Origin: Polyodon spathula
Taxonomy: Eukaryota > Chordata > Actinopteri > Acipenseriformes > Polyodontidae
Assembly (NCBI RefSeq): GCF_017654505.1
Contig: NC_054538.1
Location: forward strand, 48,895,489-48,959,488
Direction of reading: 5' to 3'
DNA: 64,000 nucleotides
The translations under genes were made by a program, and so were the position numbers. The notes beneath the pieces were generated by a model. The model had not been told where the DNA came from. It ran no database searches and was given only the letters and a program-made list of their open reading frames with translations. Shown one piece after another: positions 31,505-42,439 of the stretch (position 1 is its first letter; every line of letters starts with the position of its first letter).

Positions 31505-31996
31505 TGGTAGGATGTCCTCCACTTATCACAGATTTAGTACATTATGTTTGTTTAAATAATTGATTTATTTATTTAATATAGCATTGACAAGGCTGTTCAC
31601 GGTTTCATTGTATAATGATAAAATGTCATTCACCTCCGCTAACAAGGTGGCAGCAGTAGTTTTAGTGGTTATTTGCATTACGATTAACAGGTCACTCGTG
31701 ATCTTTGCATCGTCCCTTTGGTTCACAGCCGCAGCCAGCCTCCCGCAATAACATTTCAAAGCTGCGCTGGGCTATGCAGAATCTGCACACATTTCTGTGT
31801 GTGTTGAGTGACGTCTACAGCGCATCTCCCAGATTCTGTGCAGCACTGTGCAGAACTGCAGAAAACTCCGCTATAAGAACACGACGAATGTCAAAACTAG
31901 CACAGACCTGCGACTGCAATGGAATAGCCTACTTATTATCAACATAGTTTTGTTTAAACAAGTTATAACCGTATGCTAATTTTCATAGGTAAGCTA

Positions 31997-32034
<38 letters not shown>

Positions 32035-32490
32035 CTCCACGTGTAATAATCATTGGAAGCTTACTTGTGCAATGTCGTAACTAACGTGTAGCCTGTAATC
32101 CAATAACACATTTTAGTATTAATACTTTGTTTTTTCTATACATATTTTATTCATCTGGTTGAAAAAATAAACAGTTCATCTCTGCTCTTAAACAGTAACC
32201 TGTGGTACATGTTTGTGTTAAACAATAAGACTGATCATTTCCCAATTCTTTTCACTAACACGTTCATTTCAGTTCCGTATGTAGATAGCAGTGTTAAATC
32301 AGACCCGATTTCTCTCTAAACACAGCCCTATCGATACAACTTCAATAAAATAAACGATAGAACCTATAACTGAGATCTCTCATAAATATTAACATCCTCC
32401 CGAAATCATATTTATGGTAGCCTTACAGAATAAAACAAATTTTGTTCATACTTAAAGACCCCAGAGATTTACCCTACTTAGCTCAATCCA
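31505..32490. other. No recognisable gene
   Basis: A T run lies at 32002-32029. No domain recognised. Confidence 0.5.
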
Positions 32491-32502
32491 GACAGTTGTC
32501 AT

Positions 32503-32612
32503 GCTGATGCGCTGGGGAGACCGCACTGGGTTGATCCCCGGAGCCAGCATCGTAGCCGTTGTGTGTGCTGATGCGCTGGGGAGGCAAAATGAGCTGATCC
32601 CTGGAGCCAGCA
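32503..32612 (+). repeat. Two-copy direct repeat (about 47 bp)
   Basis: GCTGATGCGCTGGGGAG ... TGATCCCCGGAGCCAGCAT occurs at 32503-32550 and again, slightly changed, at 32568-32612. It lies just upstream of an LTR 3' end and may be part of the same or another retroelement. Confidence 0.65.
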
Positions 32613-32689
32613 TTACACTTCAGCAATCAACACCAGACAGAAAGATATCTACATCATCAGATGGAAAACCACGCAAATGGATGGAAAGG

Positions 32690-32852
32690 CCGTGTCCTGT
32701 GTTTTTTGTATGTTACAACCTTTTTATTTTCTGTTCATTTTATTTAGTAAATGCTGAGCGCAAGCAAGCGCTCAGCTCCACCAAATTCCACCTCTCGTCG
32801 TTTATTTCCTGGCTCTGGTCTGACGCCACCCAATCCGGCCGTCTTTGTGACA
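32690..32852 (+). mobile_element. LTR family A, copy 3 (3' end only)
   Basis: Shares TTACAACCTTTTTATTTTCTG and GCTCCACCAAA with copy 2, and GGTCTGACG...TTTGTGACA with copies 1 and 5, ending CA at 32852. Confidence 0.75.
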
Positions 32853-33059
32853 GGGACACACAGCTATTTGTGATGAAGCATCTATTTGAGGCTGGGTCTC
32901 CCCCTCAACGATGCCAGAGCCAATTAATTCCGGTGTAAAATACGATCTACTTGAGTCTCCAGCCTGATTGCCTTACTATGCAAGCCTACCTGTCGGACGA
33001 CAGAGTAGCTGTTATGTGCAACTGTGTGACCCTGTTCAACAAGAGTTCACAGTACAATT

Positions 33060-33665
33060 GGTGTTGTGTTAAAAACTATTGGGTCTGATGGCCACGGCTT
33101 CATCACCCACCCAACTAAGGTTACTCCACAAGCGCCCAATCCAAGTGCAGCTCAGTGCCTTCAGCTGCACCCCAAGCGTGACAGACACCGTCGGCTGACT
33201 GTGTCCCGCCTATGCTGGGAAGCTCTATGCTGGTTGAGGCAATGTGGAGTCCTTTCATCCACCACCATTTACTTCGGAAGAATATAGCAAGTTGAATTTC
33301 CTCTGCCCGGTTCGGGCATTGAGATGCTACGTGGATAGGACGATAGGTCATTCTGACCAGCTCTTTGTCTGTCATGGGACGTGGATCCTGGGACAGCCCC
33401 TCTTGAAGCAACGACTGTCACATTCGATTGCAAACACAATCTCGACTGCGTATGATGGTGCTGGCTTACCCCCACCTGGGCAGGTAGCCGCACATTCCTC
33501 AAGAGGTGTGGCTACATCATGGGCCCTCTTTTGATGTGCCTCCATGGCTTGTAATGCGGCTAGCTGGGCTACCCCACATACTTTTTCCAGGTTCTATCGC
33601 CTTAATGTGATAGATCCCTCATTGCCTTCAGTGGGCACAAGGGTCCTTGAGGTTGCATGCTTGCA
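33060..33665 (+). pseudogene. DIRS-type tyrosine recombinase fragment
   Basis: Open stretches give LCPVRALRCYVDRT, QLFVCHGTWILGQPLLKQRL, the catalytic AHSSRGVATSWA (H-x2-R) and, after a stop, ASWATPHTFSRFYRLNV with the nucleophile Tyr region. This is the C-terminal catalytic half of the tyrosine recombinase of DIRS retroelements, which integrate without a DDE enzyme. The N-terminal part is poorly preserved and RT/RNase H are not in the window. Confidence 0.85.
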
Positions 33666-33735
33666 CTGCTGACCTCTGGTCACGCAGGGCTGAGGTGTCT
33701 CTCGTGTGCTGCCGTTCTTCACTCCCTCGCGATGG

Positions 33736-34095
33736 CTCTGGTATTCATTTTCCCATAAACAATGTTTGGTGGCCATCTTCGAATTGAAAGGGAACGTTAG
33801 TTTACCTACCGTAAACCTGGTTCCCTGAAAGGGAAGATGGCTACCAACCGCGAGGTCGCGTTGGTTGTCATTACTGTTTCGTCGCGAAAAGAAGTCATCG
33901 ATCCTTCCCTGAGTGACGGTTTTATCCCCTTGGTAGGCAGACCGAGCAGGTCATCGAGGGAAGGGGGCCTATTGGCAGCTTTGATAGTAAGAGCTCAGTG
34001 ACACCTATCAGTAGACAGGCGTATATCCCATAAACAATGTTGGTGGCCATCTTCTCTTTCAGGGAACCAGGTTTACAAAAGGTAAACTTACGTTT
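33736..34095 (+). repeat. DIRS-like terminal repeats
   Basis: CCCATAAACAATGTT.GGTGGCCATCTTC occurs directly at 33752 and 34028. AACCTGGTTCCCTGAAAGGG (33814 onward) is the reverse complement of CTTTCAGGGAACCAGGTTT (34056 onward). Mixed direct and inverted repeats after a recombinase gene are typical of DIRS 3' ends. Confidence 0.7.
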
Positions 34096-34099
34096 TATA

Positions 34100-34640
34100 C
34101 GCATTTTAATATAACATGAAAAAAGACCACTGCAGTAGTTCTAGGTATGTATGTACTCCCGATAATTCTAATGATAATCCAGTGTGTTACAATGCAAAAC
34201 ATATAAACACTGTTGGCTAATGCAGCCAAAGAAAATAATAGAATATAATAAATAATAACGCAAAACATAAGGAGGAATAAAAATAAAGATATAACCTCTG
34301 AATGATTATGTCAAGTTAAATAAGTACGGTGGTCTCAATATTCTACATCAGTTGTGGGCAGCTTGTGTCCTGCAATGCATCTACATGTGGCCCCCTCATC
34401 CATCCAAAAAGAAAAAAAAAAAACACAATCCCTAAGAACAAAATGGATGTTAATACTCTCTTCCATTGATGAACGTAAAATCAAAACATAAAATACGTAT
34501 AATTTACTGTGTACAGGGAGTGAAAGCGTTAACAGAATGGTGTCGCAAGGTATGACGTTTCAGTTTACTCAAGAGTTTTAGCTGATGATTAAACCTGCAA
34601 GTTTAGTTGAATACTTCTCTGTTGTAACCAGCAATTTTCA
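34100..34640. other. No recognisable gene
   Basis: AT-rich, without recognised features. Confidence 0.5.
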
Positions 34641-34644
34641 TTGA

Positions 34645-36800
34645 ATACTTCTCTGTTGTAATGGTAGTTTTAAAGAATGGAGAATGAAGAAAAAAGAAAT
34701 GGATCAATTTGTTACTAGGTTAGGTGGAAAAGATGGTGGACACCCAAGTTCATCTGCTACGTCAAAAAGCAGTGAAGGAAGTGTCAAAAAGTGAAAGACT
34801 GGTGATGAAGGTTGTACTGTTCAAGAGAGCTGATAGTTTTTTTGCCACCAACAACAAGGGGAAGCCGTTTTGAGTTTTGTGACTGCTTGCAAAAAATGCA
34901 AAGCCCTTCTTGGAGGGAAAATTAATAAAATAGTGTTTTATCGAATCTTCTGGGATTTTATTCGAGGAGTTAAAAAACCGAGAGGAGATTCTCAGGCGTA
35001 TAAGAAGCCTGCAACTCAGCAGATGCAGTTTGTCGCAGAGTCAGTGATATTTCAGACAAATTGACCAGTCAACTTCAAAGTCCTGGAAGAAACACACAGT
35101 ACTGAGAGGTGAAATGGTGAATGCGCTTGCTTGCACTGGTTTATTGCAAATAAAAGGTTTAAACAGAAAACAAAACACTAAACAAAACAAATGGTGCAGT
35201 GGCCAAAACAAATAGACAGACAAACAAACAGTGCATGAATGCTACACAAACAAGTTTCGTGCTGGCCCTGCAGCACAATAGCAATTGTTATTAATTTAAT
35301 TATTTTTCTCCTTCTCTCTCCTCACCGAACACCCAACCCCAAGTGAGTGATTTGTGCAACTATTTATACAGCTGTGGTGGTATTCAATTACTAATTAATT
35401 ATTCACTTGAATCCCAGCATGTGAACTAATCTGTGCAATCCCATGCTCACATACTATTACATACTTTATCTGCATGTGAAGTAATTGTGCAATTCTCGTG
35501 CCTAAATACAGCTATATATTTTAAATCACTCTTGCTACATAGCCCCATTATATCCAGTGCACCACTATATCCACATATAGCTGAACAAATAAAACACAAA
35601 ATACACACAGGAGCAATTGCACACTGCCACAATACTTCATTCAAGTGAGGTGTTTAGTGTAGCTCTGGACGATGTGTGTACAGCAAGTTAAATATAAAGG
35701 AGGAATCTCTGGGCCAGGTAGATTACATGGGCGCACACAAGGGACAGACTTTTTTCAAAGCATTTTTTAATTTTTTTAGAATGCATGCTTTGCCACTAGA
35801 GAACTTAGTTTCTGTCACAGATGGCTGTTCTTTATGGTCGGAGTAAATCGTGGATTTGTGACCTCACAAACCTAACTTGTTCAGGGTGCATTGTATAATC
35901 CAGCAGGAGGCACTCTGTGCAAAGCTAGACAAGGAAGATAGACTGAAGGCTGTGATGGGCAAAGTGGTATATTGTTACTTTTATGCGAGTGCGACCATTA
36001 CACCACCGGCAGTTTATCAAACTTGTGAATCAACTAGATACTGAATACTGGGACCTCATCTAACACTCTGAAGTACGTTGGCTAAGCAGGGGAAAGATAC
36101 TAAATGTTTCACTACACTACTCCCATCTATCCGTCAGTTTCTTATTCAGTGTTCCCATGCACAGGCTGGATTTGTCTTTTCTCACTGATATCGCCAAAAT
36201 TTGGATCAAAATCTACACGCAAAATTGGCCATTCACAGGAAAAATCACCTATCTAAGCTAATTGCAAGCATCAGGAAATTCATACTACAGTTGCAAGTAA
36301 TGTCAGATCAGCTGCAGTCTCACAATTTCATGCATTTCCCATCTTAAAGAAGCACTGAACAACTGCTGTAATGCTGGCAAGACTGAGTATGACGCATCTG
36401 TTCACACAGGCATGCTTACTGGACTGGCAGAGTGTTATGAAAAACAGTTTTCATCACTGAATGAGCTGAAGCCATTCATTTCACTGCTTACAAACCTGTT
36501 TCGATTTTACTTTGGTAACAGTGGAACTGTGTGCCAGAGGCTTGGTCTTGACAAGAAAAACTTTGAGGAGGAACTTGTTCACGTGCGTGCACTGGCTGAA
36601 GATGTCATCAACCAGCTGAAGAGAGCATTTCTAGGCCATGTTCTCCTCCTTTGCGCCGCAAAGCTATTGTCAATTTTTGGTTCAACCTATACATGCGAAC
36701 AGACATTCTCTGTGATGGGAAACATCAAAAAACAACAAAACGCAACAGACTGAGAGATGGAAACTGCATTGCTGAGTTGCGATTTGCCTGCACCTGCCAT
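34645..36800 (+). pseudogene. hAT transposase relic (BED/dimerisation type), interrupted by an LTR
   Basis: The N-terminal remnant at 34690-35060 has KKKEMDQFV and a possible zinc-ligand pair CKKCKALL. From about 35990 the frame resumes in pieces: a form of VRWLSRGK, then 36412-36753 with ELKPFISLLTNLFRFYFG, FEEELVHVRA and the C-terminal dimerisation box FGSTYTCEQTFSVM, then RLRDGNCIAELR. STY.CEQ.FS is characteristic of hAT transposases related to domesticated ZBED and GTF2IRD2-type proteins. An LTR fragment (35085-35631) lies inside. Numerous stops show it is dead. Confidence 0.78.
35085..35631 (-). mobile_element. LTR family A, copy 4 (diverged)
   Basis: Minus-oriented, with CGTGCTGG...GCAATTGTTATT and CTCACCGAACACCCAACCCC shared with copies 5 and 6, ending GCCACA at 35631. 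The dyad upstream of its TATA-like box is largely lost. It is inserted in the hAT relic. Confidence 0.78.
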
Positions 36801-37516
36801 TGTTAAATTTGCAGGTGGAGCAGCAGCAAAGGCCATTCAAAATGATCTAGACAAGATTCAGAACTGGGCAGACACATGGCAAATGACATTTAATAGAGGC
36901 AAGTGTAAGGTACTGCATGCTGGCAAAAAAACTGTGCTTTATAAATATCATATTGGAGATACTGAAATTGAAGTAGGAATCTATGAAAATGACCGAGGAG
37001 TTTATGTTGACTCAGAAAGGTGGGGAAGCTATAAAAAATGCTAACAAGATGCTCGGATATATAATGAAAAGTGTTGAATTTAAATTAAGGGAAGTAATGT
37101 TAAAACTGTACAATGCATCAATAAGACCTCTTCTAGAATATTGTGTTCAGTTCTGGTCGCCTTGCTACAAAAAGGATATTGCTGCTCTAGAAAGAGCGCA
37201 AAGAGTGACCAGAATTATTCCAGGTTTAAAAGGCATATGCCATATGCAGACAGGCTAAAAAAATAAATGAATCTATTCAGTCTTGAACAATGAATACTAC
37301 ACAGCTATCTGATTCAAGCATTCAAAATTCTAAAAAGGTATTGACAATGTTGACCCAAGGGCCTTTTTTGACCTGAAAAAATAAACAAGGACCAGGGGTC
37401 ACAAATGTAGATCAGACAAAGGGGTATTCACAACAGAAAATAGGCACTTTTATACACAGAGAATTGTAAAGGTCTGCAACCTGCTCCCCAGTAATTTTAT
37501 TGAAGCTGACACCCTG
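36800..37516 (+). mobile_element. CR1 LINE internal fragment
   Basis: AIQNDLDKIQNWADTWQMTF, KANKMLGYI-type and EYCVQFWSPCYKKDIAAL blocks match the last third of CR1 ORF2. Both ends are truncated: the left abuts the hAT relic and the right switches abruptly to Tc1 sequence at about 37517. Confidence 0.9.
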
Positions 37517-38240
37517 GAAAATAATTGCTGACACTTGCAAAATAACATTTTAGTGATGGATAGAGTTCTGGTCAAAGGTTTTGTGGAGTGATGAAACAAA
37601 AAATCGAGTTGTTTGGTCATGCTGATGGTCATTACGTTTGGAGAAAGTCTGGTGAGGCGTACATAGAAAAGATCACCATACCTACTGTCAAGCATGGAGG
37701 TGGTAATATCCTTCTATGGAGCTGTTTTTCCTCTAATGGCACATAAAATTTAGTTCCAATACATGGCAAGATAGGTTATATAGCATAACAAAAGATATTG
37801 TCCAATCATCTGAAACCCTCTGCTACAAAACTCTATCTAAAGTGCAACTGGACGTTCCAACACAACAACGATTCAAAGCACACATCAACACCTACTTCAG
37901 AATGGTTAAAGAAGAATAAAATCAAGGTTCTGGAATGGCCTAGTCAAAGTTCCAAATCTAAATCCAACTGAAAATCTTTCGTATGAGTTGAAGAAGGCTG
38001 TGCACAAAAGAATCCTCAGAATTTGAATGAAATGGAACAATTTTGCTTTGAAGAATGTCAAACATCACTTTAGAATCAATGTGAAGCTCATTGACAAATA
38101 TCCAAATCATTTAAAAGCTATTCATTAAATTTTCCTTGTCAGGGTATGAATACTTTTGTATTCACATTTTTTGAGTTTTGCAAAAAAATTGCTGAAATAA
38201 ATAATTGTAACTTTTTTCCCCTCATCCACAAAAGCTTACA
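37517..38240 (+). mobile_element. Tc1-like element, 3' half
   Basis: Shifted frames show WSKVLWSDET-like, VWRKSGEAY, KHGGGNILLWSCFS and later Tc1 C-terminal wording (NPTENLSYELKKAVH). The right end has TATGAATACTTTTGTATTC and CCTCATCCACAAAAGC, inverted relative to 51866-51975. It is the complementary half of the family seen at 51866-52640. Confidence 0.85.
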
Positions 38241-38369
38241 CATTTTGTACATTTGGGGGAGGGGGGGGCATTATACAACAGTAGAATAAACCCACGCCAT
38301 CTACAGAACGTCATGTCACGTGTACATTTCACAGGGTGGAACAGGGTCACTTGCTGAGATGTTTTAGGA

Positions 38370-38890
38370 CACAAAGTTAGTAAAGAATAACATATAAAGA
38401 GAGGCTCCGTCCTTCAAAGGCCCTACGCATATAAGGGGGGATCCATCATTGAGGAAACCCGACAAACAGGAGGGGGGGTCACATTCTCTGAGATGACCCA
38501 ACAATCAAAGAGGGGTCACTGTCACTGAGATGACCGCAAGCCTCTTCGTTTGTTGGAACTAGAAATAAAAACACTGTTTAGTAATATTATCACATAAAAT
38601 AGGTTCTGACTCTTCACTGGCCCAGCATATGCAGTAGGGGGGTTCCATCACTGAGGATACCCGATATACAAAGAAGGGCACCTTTCTTTGAGGTTACCCA
38701 ACATACGAAGAAGCTCGCGAACCGGAAAGAAAACAAAGTTAGAAGATGTTAATACTCATAGAGCGGGGTGTTCCGCCTCTTCAAAAGCCCAACATAATAG
38801 AAGGGGGGTTCCATCACCGAGGAGACCCGACAAACAGGAGGGGTTCCGCCGCTTGGGGCCCTCACATGAATAGAAGCATCAGAGCCTGAA
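38370..38890. repeat. Three-unit satellite-like block
   Basis: Units start near 38378, 38580 and 38741. Each carries GGGGGG.TCCATCA then GAGGA.ACCCGA, preceded by a short T/C-rich part. Spacing is about 160-200 bp. They are strongly diverged from one another. Confidence 0.6.
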
Positions 38891-39290
38891 AGAGAAGTAG
38901 ACAAAGGATTATGCAAGCTAAAGGAGGGGTTTGGCCTGGGGTCCCCTCTGACTTTCGCAGAACCCTCCATTATGAGATCAATGAAGAGACGCTTAACAAA
39001 GGGTTGGAGAAAGTGAAATCATTGACCCCCCCAGAGGAGACTGATGCAAAGGCGGTTTGAGATTCTAAAGGAGGAGGGAGGAGGAAAAGAAAAAACACAA
39101 GACAACTAGGAAGAGGTGAATAAGATTTAAATAGATTTAATTGGTGGAAGAAGAAAATAGGGCGTACAGGCCTAGTACCACCCCCTGAACCACACCTATA
39201 GGTTAATATTAGAAATAACAAAAAAATAACTTTTTTTGTGGACCCTTCTCCCTGTTGAGAACCACTGGGTAAATGTGATGGATACTTATG
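38891..39290. other. No recognisable gene
   Basis: No frame or terminus recognised. Confidence 0.45.
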
Positions 39291-39295
39291 GAGGG

Positions 39296-39299
<4 letters not shown>

Positions 39300-39392
<93 letters not shown>

Positions 39393-39402
39393 ATATATAT
39401 AT
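39300..39402. repeat. (TG)n(TA)n microsatellite
   Basis: About 28 bp of TG followed by about 75 bp of TA with one break. It sits next to a hAT terminus. Confidence 0.96.
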
Positions 39403-39404
39403 AA

Positions 39405-41010
39405 TTAGGGGTTTTAATCGATTAAAGATTAATCATACCTGTGGCTTTTGATCGATTAAAAAAATATTGATCGACTAATCTAGTCTACCTACATAATGCA
39501 TAAAGAAGTGCATAAGAAAAACTAGAAAAATGGCATAGGGTACATTGAAAGATGGTGGCAAGCGTGCTACAGGAAGATATACCAAACACTTCACTATAGA
39601 AGCCAAGGAAGGAAAAAAAGACTGCAACTTGCAAGATTTGCTCTTCAGTGCTTTCCTTTCATGGCAGTACTACGAATTTATCATATCTGAATCGCAAGTA
39701 AGTTTATTTTTCTTTTATACAGCATGTATGTTTAATATTAATCTTATATTATTAAACTTAATTCAATTAAAATCAGTTTGTTTTTTTATGTTATACTAAA
39801 AAGGGCTCTACTAGTTTTTTTTATTTTGTTTTGGTTTTTTTAGACATGGTATTTGGCTGAAAGAAGTGGAAGCAGGCAGTACTACGCAAACAAAAATGTC
39901 AAAGTACATAATTAAACAAGATTCCGTGCCTCCCGACTGGAAGAAAGAATGAACTGAAATCAGCGATTGCAAAGTGGATTTCAATTAACTCTCGTCCTCT
40001 GTCTATTACGGAAGATGCTGGCTTGTTATGCAAATTGCAACCGATTGCCCAACGTACAGTCTACCATGTTACCAAACCATCTCTGATCAGATTAATTGTT
40101 TATATGAAACACAGGGCATTAATCCAGGACCAGCTGCAGAATGTAGGAGGGATCAGCATTACTGCCAATTTCTGGACAAGCGTTAAAAACCGGAACTATC
40201 TTGGATTAATAGCTCATTATATTGAAGGCTGGCAGCTTGAATAAAAAACTTTAGATGTAATTGAAGTACCAGAGTGAAACACAGTGGAAGTATGTGGTAG
40301 CTGTTTACTGAAGTGATTCAGAAATGGGGAATCGAGTCTCAGGTTGTTGCAATTTTGTCTGACCTTGGAAGAAACACTGTTAAGGGCATTGTGAAGCACA
40401 CGGCTGTGAACTGCCTTGTGCATATTATACAGAGAGCAGTCGCTGCAGGTTTTAAAGTTGCATCTATGCATGATCTGATGTCAAAATGCAGGAAGATAGT
40501 TGGGCATTTTAAGCATTCATCAGCCAAAGCAACCAACCTGGCTTTTGCCTGCAAGGATAAGGAAATTAAACACCAGAATCTTGTACAAAATGTAGCAACA
40601 CGTTGGTTTTTGTCATTAGCAGTGGCAGAAAGGCTTGTAATGCAAAAGGAGGCAATTATTTATGTGCTTAGCAACAGTGGCAAGTTTGGCATAACACTAA
40701 GCCAGACTGAGTTTTCACGGTTTGATTAAATTACTTAAACAAGTGAAGGAGATCAACGATTTCTTAGGCGGTGAGAGCTATGTAATGGGGAGCTGTTCCA
40801 TTTTTGCCATCCTTAAATTGGAGCAAATAATGGGTGCTAATGAAGATGACCTGGCCTACGTGATCAGATTAAAAAAATGCATTCCATGCATACATGCAGG
40901 AGTTGCCGGCTCATACTTTACTACAGGAAGCAGCAGCAGCGGATCCACGTTTCAAGCGTTTGAAGGGACTAAGCCCCGAAAAAATATATATGTGAACATA
41001 ATTTAGATAT
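39405..41010 (+). pseudogene. hAT transposase relic (second family)
   Basis: TAGGGGTTTTAATCGATTAA at 39405 looks like a hAT terminus. Downstream frames give GGISITANFWTSVKNRNYLG, VVAILSDLGRNTVKGI, HDLMSKCRKIVGHFKHSS, QNVATRWFLSLAVAERL and, after a shift, EINDFLGGESYVMGS. The RKIVGHFKHS...TRW..S...ERL order is that of the hAT transposase core. The C-terminal dimerisation domain and the right terminus were not recognised. Confidence 0.82.
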
Positions 41011-41480
41011 GTTATTTAACATTGTGCGATCAAAGAAACTACAAAATTATATCTCAAGTGCACTGGAAGCCATAATAGTACTTAACGTTTGCAGTGCATT
41101 CCATTGTGTTTTAAAGACTAGTTAATCCTCTCAGGCATGGACTTAATGGTGACATTTACATGCACAAGTCATGACAGTTTTCATCACAACGTGTTTGCCA
41201 TACTTTTCAGGAAATGAGTTGCTATGCAGATCTAATTTAGGAAAAAAAAACGTCCGTACCAATGCAGATTACTCAATTCATAGTCATTTAGGGGAGGGGA
41301 TATTTAAATATCCATGGCTGCTTACTAAGTAGGAAAAGAACGACACTGAATATTGTGAGGAGAGCTTCATGCATCGCCATGAAAATAAAAAAACTGAACA
41401 AGCTAAATGAATTCACGTGTTGTCACGCACATTCTGAATTACGCTGCACATTAGATACTTCTTTGTCTGGTTACCTTTCC

Positions 41481-41526
<46 letters not shown>

Positions 41527-41606
41527 TATATAAAATATAATTTCTTTAAGTTTTACTACTTAGAATTTATATTTGTGTGTGTGGAACAGCTAAAGGTTAC
41601 ATTTCA
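41011..41606. other. Spacer with (CA)n
   Basis: (CA)n lies at 41483-41524. No gene. Confidence 0.6.
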
Positions 41607-41610
41607 TTAA

Positions 41611-42258
41611 CACTAGAATTACCTTTTACAATTTATGTTTTTATTTTGAATATAACCTACAATATTATTTTTTATATATTATATACACACACACAAGTCT
41701 GTTTTTTTTTTTTTTTTTTTTTTTTTATCTCTACTGGACCTGGCAGCGACCCATTCTTTCATTTTGTACAAGATAGGAGAGCTTAATTTTGAAGCTAGCC
41801 ACAGCACTTCAGCAGAAACATTTCAATCAGAAAACTACAAAGCTGCAGGCTGCAGCAGCTCAACCTTGGTTCTGTGCTGCGAGTGACACACACGCAGGCT
41901 AAATCATGTTAATTTCATTTTAGATAAAAAAACTACTTTTGTTTTGACAGTTTTGTATGGCATATACCTGTTTACACACTAGTTTCTTTTGAAATGTTTA
42001 TTTTGTCATAGTTTTTCATTTTTTTAAGTAGTGCTTTATATGTGTTAAGTTAGAAAATACACCCTTTTATGTTTAATTGTTCATTTAAATATGGCATTTC
42101 GTCTGTGCAGATGTTTAATATGACGTTCTTGAATAAAACTTTTGAGTTGTATTTGATAGTGTGTCTTTCATTTTAATATTGATGATGTTTAAAATGTACT
42201 GTGATACTGACTGCCGTTGGCAGTTGTAGGTATGAGTATAACCGCGGCGGTTCTAGTG
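41611..42258. mobile_element. piggyBac-like nonautonomous element (648 bp)
   Basis: Left end TTAA then CACTAGAATTACC, right end CGGTTCTAGTG then TTGA (one change from TTAA). Terminal inverted repeats share CACTAGAA. The right 250 bp are shared with 1318-1568. TTAA targets are the hallmark of piggyBac. No transposase frame inside. A T run lies at 41702-41727. Confidence 0.6.
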
Positions 42259-42439
42259 TTGAAGTCCATAAATGTACAGTGTGTGTGTGTGCTGGAGGGT
42301 GTCTGTTTTTTATGGCCTTTCTGCTGGAGATTACGTGATATTAAGTCAGAAGAACAGGATCTTGACTGTGAGCCACAAGCACAATTCCTGCTCCGGTATA
42401 AATGGTTTTTACAGCTATTTTTATCGCGAGAAAGCGGTT

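Noticed and set aside
32503..32938. 145-codon frame across direct repeat and LTR end
   Set aside because: It crosses the boundary between two repeat types and has no recognisable protein features.
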